Source of the DNA: Ilumatobacteraceae bacterium
GTDB taxonomy: Bacteria > Actinomycetota > Acidimicrobiia > Acidimicrobiales > Ilumatobacteraceae
NCBI GenBank assembly: GCA_016650435.1
Contig: JAENVT010000144.1
Span: forward strand, 1 to 13,893
Direction: 5' to 3'
Length of the DNA: 13,893 nt
The position numbers were made by a program, and so were the translations under genes. Shown here piece after piece: positions 1 through 8,176 of this stretch (the stretch's first letter is position 1; every line of letters begins with the position of its first letter). The notes beneath the pieces were generated by a model. The model saw nothing but the letters and a program-made list of their open reading frames with translations, was not told where the DNA came from and made no database searches.

Positions 1-2252
1 GCGACGGCGACGACGGCGACGGCGCCCACGGCAATCGTCAGCAGCGGTATCGCCGCACCACGCACCGCACCCATGCTGTCAGCGAAAGCCCCGAAGATGA
101 GCCGCCCAAAAACGATGCCAACGGGGATCCCGACGATGACCGGCAGCGCTGTGAGCACCGTTGCTTGCCAATGGACGGCCCGGGTGATCCAGCCACGGTC
201 AGCGCCGAGCGAACGAAGGATGGCGAGGTCCCGGCGGCGAGTGCGCATGGATGTCAACATCACGTGGCCCACGGTCAGAAGCGCGAGCGCTGCCAGCACG
301 GCTGCGAGGATAAAGGGGATGGCTCGGACGCGCGCGACGCTTCGGATCGAGGCAGGCCTGTACACCGGGTTCGGAGGCTGATCCGCGAACTCGGGAATGG
401 ACGAGAAGAACTTCTCGACGCTGACCCGGAGGTTCACAGCAGCGCTCGTGACCAGGGCCTCGGAATCGATTCGAGTCAACCCGCCCATCGTGACGATGCC
501 ACCCGCCCCGAGGCCGTCGTTCGCACCCAGACCCGGCACTACCGCCAGACCCGTCACCCGAAACACCTGCGACTGCGTCGGGCCGGCCAACTCGATGTCG
601 TCCCCTATCTGCGCACCGACATCAGCGGCAGTTAGTCGCCCGAAGGCGATCTCGTCATCGCTGCTCGGCAGTTGACCCTCGAGCATGATCGGATGACCGT
701 CGCCGCGCACGACCTGCAGACCCAGCATGGGGATGGTTCGGTCGCCGAATCGCGCCTGGCTACCAGCGAACAGCGTCAGCGATGTGACGTCGGGGTTTGC
801 GTCGAGCCGGGCGACCATGCCGTCGGGCAGAGTCTCGGCGCCGTTGTCGCCGACGGACGCGTCATAGTTGGAGCCGAATCGAAACGGTTGATGCACAAGA
901 CGATCGAGGCTGACTCCAAAGGTGAGCGCCGCCACGACCCCGGCAACGCTGAGCAGCACACCCGCTATCGATCCACGAACCGAACCTCGCTCGCGGGCTC
1001 GCCGGCTGAACGCCAATCGCAAGCCGATGGCTGCTGTGGCACTGCCGCTGCGGATGGCAAGCGCCTCGACCAGTGGCGAGGGACGCACTGCACGCTTTGG
1101 CCGATCGCTGATCGCCAGGGCCGCGACGGTCCACAACGTCAGCGCAACGACGAACAGAGCGGCACCTCCGAGAGCCACCGCCCAATCCACACGAAGACCC
1201 GGGCTGGGCTCGAGGACTCGAGCGAACCCGAATGGAAATTGATCGGAACCCAGGACTGCCACCGCCGCCCCCAGCAGTGAACCGATCGTGATCGGTATCG
1301 CGGCGCGAACGACTGCGTCGGCGAGAATCTGAGATCGGGTGAAACCAATCGCCGACAGTCGCTCGCGTTCTTCCTGGGGGGGCCGCACCTGACGCGTCAT
1401 CACCTGGCCGAGCACAGCGATCGCGGCGATGGCGGCAACCGCCGTCAGGATCCAAAGACCACGCGCCTGGGCCTGCACGGCGTCGCGAACAGGTTCGCTG
1501 ATCAACGTGCCCGGCTCGAGGCTCAGTGCCGAGAGAGCGGGAGCAGCGTCCAATTCGGCGCGTAGCATCGCCAGATCGACGCCGGGTCGCAGGTCGACAT
1601 TCATCAAGGTCTCCGACAACCCGACGTTCTCGCCGAGCAAGGCCGGCGAGATGAAAATCAACGGTGTCCCGTCGTCGAGTTGCGACGCACCGTCCACGAT
1701 GCCGACCATCGTGATCGACAGACTCGGACCCTGTGGATCGGAGAGGTCATAACCATTGAGGGATTGCTCCGGCGTCAACGTCACGAGGTTCAACTCGTCG
1801 CCGATCTTCAGCTGGGTCTGTCGGACAAAGTTGCGAGTCGCAACGAACTCGTGCTCGTTTGCTGGATCTACTGCCCGGCCGTCTACCAACCGCACGCCGC
1901 TCGGACGAAACGAACCGGCGAACTCAAGGGCAAATTCGAGATTGTTGCCGTTTGCGTCGGCGAGCCCACCGAAGAGGAACGACATCGAATCCACCGACTC
2001 CACGCCGGGCAGGGCGGCGACCTGGCGATCAAGCGGCTTCCCACGGTCGTCCTGGATGAGCTGCGCATCGGCGACGCCGCCGAAGGCGGATGTGTATCGG
2101 TCGGGCGCAGTCGATGTCCGTTTTGCGCCAGCCGCAAAGGCGATTACCACACCGCAGACCACGGTCACGATCAGCGTGACACCGAGCATCGCTGCCACGC
2201 GCCGGCGTAGCACGCTGCGTACTCGATAGACGACCGCTTTCATCGGCTCCAT
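1..2252 (-). CDS. FtsX-family ABC transporter permease (3' end cut by window edge)
   Basis: A large membrane protein of the FtsX/MacB-type permease superfamily, probably the membrane part of an ABC exporter or lipid/lipoprotein-handling machine. My translation is open from 2252 to the left edge, about 750 residues, with no stop. A first transmembrane segment lies near residues 20-42, followed by a long extracytoplasmic domain. A first FtsX core starts near residue 263 (a hydrophobic stretch ending in GQVMTRQVR). A second extracytoplasmic domain contains SSDDEIAFGRLTAADVG, and a second core starts near residue 637, with RRRDLAILRSLGADRGWIT as the usual cytoplasmic loop. Only the last few tens of residues should be missing. 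The start is ATG at 2252; an ATG at 2243 is an alternative, and neither has a strong ribosome binding site. It resembles the permease at 4007-6388 in layout and motifs, so the two are probably paralogues. The partner ATPase is not in the window and the substrate is unknown. Confidence 0.9.
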   Translation of the reverse strand, partial: MEPMKAVVYRVRSVLRRRVAAMLGVTLIVTVVCGVVIAFAAGAKRTSTAPDRYTSAFGGVADAQLIQDDRGKPLDRQVAALPGVESVDSMSFLFGGLADANGNNLEFALEFAGSFRPSGVRLVDGRAVDPANEHEFVATRNFVRQTQLKIGDELNLVTLTPEQSLNGYDLSDPQGPSLSITMVGIVDGASQLDDGTPLIFISPALLGENVGLSETLMNVDLRPGVDLAMLRAELDAAPALSALSLEPGTLISEPVRDAVQAQARGLWILTAVAAIAAIAVLGQVMTRQVRPPQEERERLSAIGFTRSQILADAVVRAAIPITIGSLLGAAVAVLGSDQFPFGFARVLEPSPGLRVDWAVALGGAALFVVALTLWTVAALAISDRPKRAVRPSPLVEALAIRSGSATAAIGLRLAFSRRARERGSVRGSIAGVLLSVAGVVAALTFGVSLDRLVHQPFRFGSNYDASVGDNGAETLPDGMVARLDANPDVTSLTLFAGSQARFGDRTIPMLGLQVVRGDGHPIMLEGQLPSSDDEIAFGRLTAADVGAQIGDDIELAGPTQSQVFRVTGLAVVPGLGANDGLGAGGIVTMGGLTRIDSEALVTSAAVNLRVSVEKFFSSIPEFADQPPNPVYRPASIRSVARVRAIPFILAAVLAALALLTVGHVMLTSMRTRRRDLAILRSLGADRGWITRAVHWQATVLTALPVIVGIPVGIVFGRLIFGAFADSMGAVRGAAIPLLTIAVGAVAVVAV

Positions 2253-2332
2253 GGTAAGACGGCAGGCACTGCTGGTCGACCGTGCCTCCCTCTCTCTGCC
2301 CTCGTGCTAGCACCACTTTTGCGGCCCAGCGA
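2253..2332. promoter_or_regulatory. 80 bp spacer with nested inverted repeats
   Basis: This spacer between the MFS gene and the left permease gene contains a perfect 10 bp palindrome, GTGCTAGCAC (2304-2313). It also has arms AGGCAC (2264-2269) and GTGCCT (2282-2287) enclosing a second palindrome, GGTCGACC (2274-2281). This could be an operator or a weak intra-operon terminator. I see no clear -35/-10 pair, so the role is inferred only from symmetry. Confidence 0.25.
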
Positions 2333-4003
2333 TCAATGCCCGTAGCCACGAGCAACGCCCCAGGCAGCGTGACGCGACGAATCGTGTCCGGTCACTGCCG
2401 TGAGGAAGGCCACCCGACCGATCGCGAAGACGTCGACGTCGGTCGCCGCGACAACGGTCGCTGTGCGCGGAGCATCGGCCAACAATGCGATTTCGCCAAA
2501 TCCCTCGGCACGGCCCATCGTCCGCACGAACCGGCCTTCCATGAACACGTCGACTGTGCCGCCGGCGATGACGTAGTAACGATCGCCAATCTCGCCGGTG
2601 TTGATGATCGTCGACCCGGCTGCGACGTGTTCGATGTCGCCTGCCCGAGCAACTCCCTCGATCTCGACGGGGGGCAGCGACGCAAAGATCGCCGCCGACT
2701 TCAGCAGGCGGATTGCTACGACCGGCGCATCGGCGATCTCGTCGACGTGACGCAACCTGCGAACCGTCGCGAGCAGCAGCAGGCCCAGCAAGCATCCGAG
2801 CCCCAACAACGCCGCCCGTACGCCTGAGACAGCGATGAGGAACTGCACCAGCAGCGAGCCGACCGCAGTGCCGACCAATGCCAATGCCTCGAGTGTTGCG
2901 AAGACCGAAGCCAACGCGTCCTGCGGTGCCGCACGTTGCAAGAGCATGCGGCCGGTGACGTCGAGGACCGTACGGCCGATGCCCATCACCGGCAGCAACA
3001 GCAGCGCTGCGACGAGCACCACGTTCACACCGAGAACGACCAGCGCAGCCACCACGGCGAGCATCGAGCCGATCATGACCGGCGCCAGACGACGGCGGGC
3101 GACGAGAAGGGTGGACGCCGCGCCGCCTGTGATCGCACCGACGCCGAACGCTGCGCTGAGCATGCCTGGCCCCGATGCGGCAAGGTGGAGCTGATCCGTC
3201 GCGAGGACTACATACAGCAGGTCGAGCCCGCCGACGAGAATGAACTGACCGCCGATCACGAACAGGAGCGCGATTGCACCGGGCCGCTCGGCGAGCCGCC
3301 GGACCGTCGACAACGACACTCGTCGAGACGACGCCGCGTTCGACGACCCCTGAAGCATGAACGAGGTCGGCGGATCGAGCTTGGCCAACGGGATGGAGCA
3401 CAACGTGCTTGCAACGAGCAGTGCTGCACACGCCGCGAGGACCAATGCTGGACTGCCGAATTCGAGCAACGCTGCAGCCAACAATGGCCCGACGAGAATG
3501 GCAGCGTTCTCGAAGTAGCCGATCAAGACGTTGGCAGCGGTGAGTTGTTCGGGGGCTGTAACGAGACCGGGTATCGCAACCGAGTACGAGGGACGAATGA
3601 AGGTCACGAGTGTTGTCGTCGCCGCGATCGGCACGACCACCACGACTAGAGGCGCGTCTCGAAATGCTGCGCACGCTGCGGCTATGAGGCACAACGTTTG
3701 AACGCCGTAGACGATGCCTAGCAGACGGTTCGGGCGCGGCCCGTCGGCCCTCGAGCCGGCAAGCGGCGCAACGCACGCTGCCGGCACCACCAGTGCAATC
3801 GAGACAATGCCAGCCGCCGACGCGCCACCGTGGTCGTGGGCGTAGACGAGGGCACCGATCCACAGCGCCCACTCCGAAACTGTCGAGTTGAACAACGCCA
3901 GCACGGCACGCACCAAGGCGCGGTTGCCAAGTGCGCTACGAACCGGTGGGATTCGATTGTTGGCAACGCCTTCGACTGAAGGTGCGCCCCGCGCCGGGAC
4001 CAC
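2333..4003 (-). CDS. MFS transporter with C-terminal cyclic-nucleotide-binding domain
   Basis: A 556-residue fusion. Residues about 30-415 are a Major Facilitator Superfamily transporter with many hydrophobic helices and a central polar loop near residues 210-235. Residues about 435-540 form a cNMP-binding (CRP-like) domain with the phosphate-binding-cassette pattern FGEIALL-x3-PRTATV (502-516); Glu504 and Arg513 are the expected ligand contacts. The domain order suggests an exporter gated or sensed by cyclic AMP or GMP; the transported substrate cannot be read from sequence. The start is GTG at 4003, three bases after the TAG of the upstream permease, so translation is probably coupled; a slightly later GTG or TTG near residue 30 cannot be excluded. 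An overlapping 521-codon frame on the same strand is an Arg/Ser-rich shadow. The gene sits between two FtsX-type permeases, an unusual placement for an MFS protein. Confidence 0.9.
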   Translation of the reverse strand: MVPARGAPSVEGVANNRIPPVRSALGNRALVRAVLALFNSTVSEWALWIGALVYAHDHGGASAAGIVSIALVVPAACVAPLAGSRADGPRPNRLLGIVYGVQTLCLIAAACAAFRDAPLVVVVVPIAATTTLVTFIRPSYSVAIPGLVTAPEQLTAANVLIGYFENAAILVGPLLAAALLEFGSPALVLAACAALLVASTLCSIPLAKLDPPTSFMLQGSSNAASSRRVSLSTVRRLAERPGAIALLFVIGGQFILVGGLDLLYVVLATDQLHLAASGPGMLSAAFGVGAITGGAASTLLVARRRLAPVMIGSMLAVVAALVVLGVNVVLVAALLLLPVMGIGRTVLDVTGRMLLQRAAPQDALASVFATLEALALVGTAVGSLLVQFLIAVSGVRAALLGLGCLLGLLLLATVRRLRHVDEIADAPVVAIRLLKSAAIFASLPPVEIEGVARAGDIEHVAAGSTIINTGEIGDRYYVIAGGTVDVFMEGRFVRTMGRAEGFGEIALLADAPRTATVVAATDVDVFAIGRVAFLTAVTGHDSSRHAAWGVARGYGH

Positions 4004-4006
4004 CGC

Positions 4007-6388
4007 CTATTCCGATCTCAGTACCAGCGCGGGCTTGGCCTTCGATGCCCGCCGAGCGGGAATTATCGCAAGCACGTTTGCGGCGATCAGCGCGACGGGA
4101 ACGACGACGATCACCGCGATAGCGGTCAGCGGAGATCGGAACGTGAGCGGCACCCGATCGGTGATCGCCTGCCACCCAGCGCGCCCGGCGACGAGACCGA
4201 TCGGTACACCGATCAGGAGCCCTGCAGCCCCGACCACCGTGGCCTGCGCAGCGATCATCGCACGCACGCCGCCGCGGGTGACGCCCAGCGATTGCAGCAC
4301 GGCGAAGTCGCGCCGGCGTCGGTACACCGAGGAGAAGAGCGCATGGCCAACCGCGACAGCCCCGAGCACCGCGAGGAAGATTGCCAGTACCGTCGGCAGC
4401 GTCCGCACGTTGTGCAGGTTGGCAAGCTCCAGTGGCTGTTCCGCCGGCTCCACGAACTCCACCGTCGAACCAAACGCCGTTGCGAGTGCGCCGATCTGCG
4501 TGTCGAGGCTGGCGCGATCGCTGAAGCGCACAGCCACCAGCATCGCCACCGTCACGTTGTCCGACGGGTTGTAGTTCTGGGCGGCGAGCCCGCTCCACCG
4601 CTTCGGCGAAACCCACGCACCCTCGTCGAACTGCGCATGCACATCCGACGGGAAGAGACCCAGTCCGACCACCTTGGCCGATCCTCCGTCGGTGAGGCCA
4701 ACCGTGTCGCCGACCTTCACCCCGAGGTCATGTGCCGTCGACGGACCCAACACAATCTCGTCATCGCTCTGCGGGGCTCTACCCGACAGCGTCACGAGGT
4801 GCACCGAGGGCCCAGCGGCTCGATCGATGACGGTGAACACGGGCACGCCCAGCTCGCCGATCTGGCTGACGTAGCGGGCGATCGTGCCGACGGCAGCGAC
4901 ACCCGGCTGCTCTGCGACGGCATCGACCAAGGAGGACTTGATACCGGTGAGCGAGATGTCGGCCTGCACAGGAACGACCGAGGCGTCCCATGCCACGCCG
5001 GCGACCTGCGGATGGGCAACGGCGTCGGTCAAGCCGTGGTTGACCGTGACGATCGCGACCACCCCCGTAACCGCCGCGGCGGCACCGATCAGAGCGGGCC
5101 ATGCGCTGCCCTTGCGCTTCGAACCGGCGCCTTCGAACGCCATACGTGCGCCGACCCGGGCGGCTACCGGGCGGGCAAGTGGCAGGTGAGTCAGCCACGC
5201 GCCCTGTCGCGACGCACGGACCGCCGGCGGGCGCGCCGCTCTCCAACTGCCCAGCGCGGCGACACCGAGTGTTATCAGCGCGGCAAGGACTGCCGCCAAT
5301 GCCACCAGCGCAACGTTGACTTGGATGCCACGGTCTGGATCGACTCCAGCCGCCAGTCCGACCGGGAACCACCGGGATGCGATGATCGCGGTCAGCGTGG
5401 AGATGACGACCGCGATGGCTGTTGTGACGAGATGCGGCCGCAAAGCCGCGATGACCAGCTCCCGACCTGTCATGCCCATGGCACGCAGTGTTGGTGCATC
5501 CGATCCGATCGTCGCCGCCGACCTGGCCAATGCCTGGCCGACGAACGCCACCCCAGCAAGCGCGACGATCGCGGCTAGCAACCTCAGCATCGCGCCCTCG
5601 ACGTCGGTCGTTGCTGTGACACGGCGTCCAGTGACATGAAAGTCGAGGACTGGTACTCCCGGTGCCACGTCGGCGCTGGCATCGCGGCGCAACGCAACGA
5701 TGTCGGTCTTCGGCTGACGCAACTGGATAACCGCGTTCTCGGCGACGTACGACGAGCCGCCGTACTTCGGGATGAAACCTGGCGACAGAAACGCGCCGCC
5801 GGTGAAGGCATAGCTGAGCGGCGTGTGGACGATGCCGACGATGCGGAGATCGAGATGCGCACCCGAAGCGGGCTTGGTGAAGTCTCCTTCCGAGGTCATT
5901 GCGGTGAACGGAATCGTGGCGCCGACTTTTATCGGAGCTCCGTCGTCGCCGGGAAAGTCATCCGTCACGACCACTTCGTCGGCCGCGTTCGGATCGAACA
6001 TCCGACCGGCTACAACGACCGGCCGGTCGACCTTGTCAAGCCACACACCGTCCATCGGCACGAAGAGCACATCCCCCTCCGCTCCAGCCACGTTCCCGAA
6101 CGCCAGACCCCAACGGACTAGTTGCTTGACCTCGGGCCGCTTGGCGAGCTTGCTCCAATCTGCGCTCACGAGATCGGCTTGCGTCGCGAAGACAACGGCA
6201 TCGCTGGCGTTCGTGCGCGATCGCAACCGGGTGAGGGCTGAATCTGTTCGCCGGCCGCCGTCGTACGCTGCTGTGGCGAGTCCGATCGTCAGGCCGACGA
6301 GGGCTCCGAGGACGACGAGCGACACTGCCCGGGCGCGGAGATCGCTCCGGCTCCACAGCGCCCCGGGCGATGTCGCGCTCATCGTCAC
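4007..6388 (-). CDS. FtsX-family ABC transporter permease
   Basis: A complete 793-residue permease of the FtsX/MacB superfamily. One transmembrane helix lies at about residues 20-42, then a large extracytoplasmic domain. The first FtsX core is at about 268-390 and includes the loop SDAPTLRAMGMTGRELVIAA. A second helix near 432-448 is followed by a second extracytoplasmic domain containing QSDDEIVLGPSTAHDLGVKV, and the second core is at about 663-785, with RRRRDFAVLQSLGVTRGGV and a basic C-terminus. The duplicated-core layout is typical of actinobacterial permeases of about 800 residues that work with a separate ATPase. The start is GTG at 6388 with AAGGA at 6398-6402, nine bases upstream; the ATG six bases further in is less well spaced. 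It follows the sigma factor gene by 42 bp and precedes the MFS gene by 3 bp. No ATPase is adjacent, and the substrate is unknown. Confidence 0.92.
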   Translation of the reverse strand: MTMSATSPGALWSRSDLRARAVSLVVLGALVGLTIGLATAAYDGGRRTDSALTRLRSRTNASDAVVFATQADLVSADWSKLAKRPEVKQLVRWGLAFGNVAGAEGDVLFVPMDGVWLDKVDRPVVVAGRMFDPNAADEVVVTDDFPGDDGAPIKVGATIPFTAMTSEGDFTKPASGAHLDLRIVGIVHTPLSYAFTGGAFLSPGFIPKYGGSSYVAENAVIQLRQPKTDIVALRRDASADVAPGVPVLDFHVTGRRVTATTDVEGAMLRLLAAIVALAGVAFVGQALARSAATIGSDAPTLRAMGMTGRELVIAALRPHLVTTAIAVVISTLTAIIASRWFPVGLAAGVDPDRGIQVNVALVALAAVLAALITLGVAALGSWRAARPPAVRASRQGAWLTHLPLARPVAARVGARMAFEGAGSKRKGSAWPALIGAAAAVTGVVAIVTVNHGLTDAVAHPQVAGVAWDASVVPVQADISLTGIKSSLVDAVAEQPGVAAVGTIARYVSQIGELGVPVFTVIDRAAGPSVHLVTLSGRAPQSDDEIVLGPSTAHDLGVKVGDTVGLTDGGSAKVVGLGLFPSDVHAQFDEGAWVSPKRWSGLAAQNYNPSDNVTVAMLVAVRFSDRASLDTQIGALATAFGSTVEFVEPAEQPLELANLHNVRTLPTVLAIFLAVLGAVAVGHALFSSVYRRRRDFAVLQSLGVTRGGVRAMIAAQATVVGAAGLLIGVPIGLVAGRAGWQAITDRVPLTFRSPLTAIAVIVVVPVALIAANVLAIIPARRASKAKPALVLRSE

Positions 6389-6430
6389 ATCATGATGTCC
6401 TTCACCGAGAGCGGCAAGGGTGATGGCGCA

Positions 6431-7636
6431 CTAGCCGGCGGTAGTGCCAGCCACACCCTTTCCGACGAGCCGCCGCTGCAGCTGGGCCCGCTCCTCAGCC
6501 GTCGGCGCGAGTGCGATCGCTTCGAGGTAACGCACCTCTGCGTCCGAGACGCGGCCGGCGCGGCGCAGGAGATCCGCCTGCGCCGCAGGCACGAGGTGGA
6601 ACCCCGGAAGTTGCCCGGACACGTCGTCAATCAACGCCAAGCCGGCATCCGATCCATCGCGCATGCCGACTGCGATCGCCCGATTGAGTTCGATGACGGG
6701 CGAGGGCGACAGCGACAGCAGCTCGTCGTAGAGGGCAACGATTCGCGACCAGTCCGTCGAAACCGCAGATTCCGCAACGGCATGACATTGGGCTATCGAA
6801 GCCTGGAGGACGTACGGACCTCGGTGTCGAGCCGACCTCAGGATCGCGCAGCCTCGTTCGATTTCGGAGCGGTCCCATCGTGAGCGGTCCTGCTCTTCGA
6901 GCGTCAGCAATTCACCGGAATCGACGCGCGCGTCCCGCCGAGAGTTCTGCATCAGCATCAGCGCCAGCAAGCCCCGCGCTTCGGACTCGAGGGGCATCAG
7001 GTCGACGACGGCTTCGGCCAGCGAGATTGCCGAGCCGGCCACGTCGGAGAGGGCGACATCGCTGTACCCGGCGTTGAAGGCCAGGTACAGCACCGCAAGC
7101 ACCCCGTTCAGTCGCTCCTCCAACAACTCGGCCGGCGGGATGCGGTACGGAATGCCGGCGTGATCGATCTTGCCCCGCGCCCGCACGAGACGCTGAGCCA
7201 TCGTGGTCTCCGACACCAGGAACGCTCGGGCGATCTCGGCTACCGAGAGACCGGCGACCGTGCGAAGCGTCAGCGCCACTCGCGCCGCGAGCGGCAACGC
7301 CGGATGGCAGCACGTGAAGATCAAACGGAGGCGATCATCGTCGATGTCGTTCGATTCCGATGGCCCGACCTCCATGCTCAACTGGCCCAGCCTCGACCGT
7401 TCAGCCTTCGCGGAACGCAGTCTGTCGATCGCCCGGTTGCGCGCCGTCGTGGTGAGCCACGCCGCCGGGCGGTCGGGGATGCCGTCCTTCGGCCAGCGCT
7501 CGAAGGCGGCGGCGAAGGCGTCTTGCGTGGCGTCCTCAGCGAGCGTCCAGTCGCCGGTTCGACGAATCAGTCCCGCGACGATCCGGCCCCAGTCGGACCG
7601 GTGTACGGCCGCGATCGCCTCGGCAACGTCCGTCAA
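6431..7636 (-). CDS. ECF42-type RNA polymerase sigma factor with C-terminal TPR-like extension
   Basis: A 401-residue extracytoplasmic-function sigma factor. Region 2 spans about residues 10-80, with DATQDAFAAAFERWP and WLTTTARNRAIDRLR. Region 4 spans about 110-160, with VAGLSVAEIARAFLVSETTM as the helix-turn-helix. The remaining 240 residues match the SnoaL-free, TPR-like extension of the ECF42 group (DUF6596), including RLNGVLAVLYLAFNAGYSD and the hallmark SPVIELNRAIAVG near 311-323. ECF42 factors typically lack an anti-sigma factor and sit next to DGPF/YCII proteins, as here. The TTG start at 7636 overlaps the upstream TGA by four bases, so translation probably depends on coupling to the YCII gene. 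The start agrees with the conserved N-terminal block. It probably drives its own operon, and the transporter genes downstream are the likely regulon members in cis. Confidence 0.93.
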   Translation of the reverse strand: MTDVAEAIAAVHRSDWGRIVAGLIRRTGDWTLAEDATQDAFAAAFERWPKDGIPDRPAAWLTTTARNRAIDRLRSAKAERSRLGQLSMEVGPSESNDIDDDRLRLIFTCCHPALPLAARVALTLRTVAGLSVAEIARAFLVSETTMAQRLVRARGKIDHAGIPYRIPPAELLEERLNGVLAVLYLAFNAGYSDVALSDVAGSAISLAEAVVDLMPLESEARGLLALMLMQNSRRDARVDSGELLTLEEQDRSRWDRSEIERGCAILRSARHRGPYVLQASIAQCHAVAESAVSTDWSRIVALYDELLSLSPSPVIELNRAIAVGMRDGSDAGLALIDDVSGQLPGFHLVPAAQADLLRRAGRVSDAEVRYLEAIALAPTAEERAQLQRRLVGKGVAGTTAG

Positions 7637-7965
7637 TCCATTGGCCAGAAGGGTCGGATCTCGATGCGACCGAACCGCGCCATTGGATGACGAGACGCAT
7701 AGTCGACTGCCTGGTCGAGATCAGCGCAATCGACGATGTCGAACCCGGCGATCCATTCCTTCGATTCGGTGAAGGGTCCGTCGGTCACGAGCAGTTCGCC
7801 CTTGCGCACCCGCACGGTGGTCGCATCGGTCGCCGGTCGAAGCCGGTCGCCCTGCTTGCGAATACCTCGGCGCTCGCCTTCCTCCAGCCATTCCTCGATG
7901 GTCGTGCCACCAGTGTCGCTTGGCTCTGGCTCGGTGTCGGTCGCGATGAAGAGCATGTATTCCAT
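7633..7965 (-). CDS. DGPF-domain (YCII-related) protein
   Basis: A 110-residue protein of the YCII/DGPF family. It opens with MEYMLFIATD and carries the defining motif as LLVTDGPFTESKE (DGPF at residues 62-65), followed by GFDIVDCADLDQAVDYASRHP and a C-terminal IEIRPFWPMD. In many actinobacteria and proteobacteria this family is encoded beside ECF42 sigma factors and is their usual target; its biochemical activity is not established. I chose ATG 7965 because AAGGAG (7973-7978) lies seven bases upstream and the product then matches the family's normal length. A longer reading from 8103 adds 46 residues that run through the promoter region and a repeat, and I reject it. Its TGA overlaps the sigma factor's TTG start. 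Confidence 0.93.
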   Translation of the reverse strand: MEYMLFIATDTEPEPSDTGGTTIEEWLEEGERRGIRKQGDRLRPATDATTVRVRKGELLVTDGPFTESKEWIAGFDIVDCADLDQAVDYASRHPMARFGRIEIRPFWPMD

Positions 7966-7972
7966 TTGGGTT

Positions 7973-7978
7973 CTCCTT
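7973..7978 (-). promoter_or_regulatory. Ribosome binding site of the YCII gene
   Basis: AAGGAG on the minus strand, seven bases from ATG 7965. It fixes this start over the longer open frame from 8103. Confidence 0.8.
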
Positions 7979-8000
7979 GAACTAGACGGTACGTGCATAC

Positions 8001-8028
8001 GACGGATCAGGAGATGGCAGAAACGACA
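8001..8028 (-). promoter_or_regulatory. Possible ECF-type promoter for the YCII-sigma operon
   Basis: On the minus strand, TGTCGT (8028-8023) is followed 18 bases later by CGTC (8004-8001), about 35 bp before the YCII start codon. From memory, ECF42 promoters have a TGTCGA-like -35 and a CGxC-like -10, so this would fit autoregulation. A second CGTCTA (7988-7983) has no convincing -35 partner. This is short-motif evidence only. Confidence 0.35.
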
Positions 8029-8069
8029 AACTCGAAAACATTTCGCGCTCAGATCGTCCTCTGTCGGGG

Positions 8070-8120
8070 CCAGCCTGTGTGGGCGCGAAAATACGCCTCC
8101 CAATGCCGAAATCGCGCCCG
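8070..8120. repeat. Tandem repeat unit 1 (51 bp)
   Basis: First of two near-identical units starting CCAGCCTGTGTGGGCGCG and ending GCCGAAATCGCGCCCG. It matches unit 2 at 47 of 51 positions. Within the unit, GGGCGCGA and TCGCGCCC form a perfect 8 bp inverted repeat around a 23-base loop. It lies between the 3' end of the FMN reductase gene and the upstream region of the YCII gene. Confidence 0.85.
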
Positions 8121-8121
8121 A

Positions 8122-8172
8122 CCAGCCTGTGTGGGCGCGGAAATATGCCTCCCGGTGCCGAAATCGCGCCCG
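8122..8172. repeat. Tandem repeat unit 2 (51 bp), possible terminator hairpin
   Basis: Second unit, one base after unit 1 (period 52). Its GGGCGCG/CGCGCCC arms pair over 7 bp. It begins four bases past the FMN reductase stop codon, where a transcription terminator or RNA-stabilising hairpin would be expected. There is no T-tract, so intrinsic termination is only a possibility. The sequence reads like a dispersed genomic repeat, but other copies cannot be checked here. Confidence 0.8.
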
Positions 8173-8176
8173 GTGG

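Noticed and set aside
672..1280. Plus-strand frames across the left permease
   Set aside because: The minus frame here reads continuously as an FtsX permease with recognisable motifs; the plus frames are low-complexity shadows.
2307..3872. 521-codon minus-strand frame overlapping the MFS gene
   Set aside because: It is a frame-shifted shadow of the MFS-cNMP gene, almost entirely Arg, Ser and Gly, with no domain.
4292..5578. Long plus-strand open frame of 428 codons, opposite the FtsX permease
   Set aside because: It is antisense to a clear permease gene, rich in Arg, His and Asp, and resembles no family. It arises from GC-rich codon bias.
8070..8172. CRISPR array
   Set aside because: There are only two units, directly adjacent with a one-base gap, so there are no spacers, and no cas genes are nearby.
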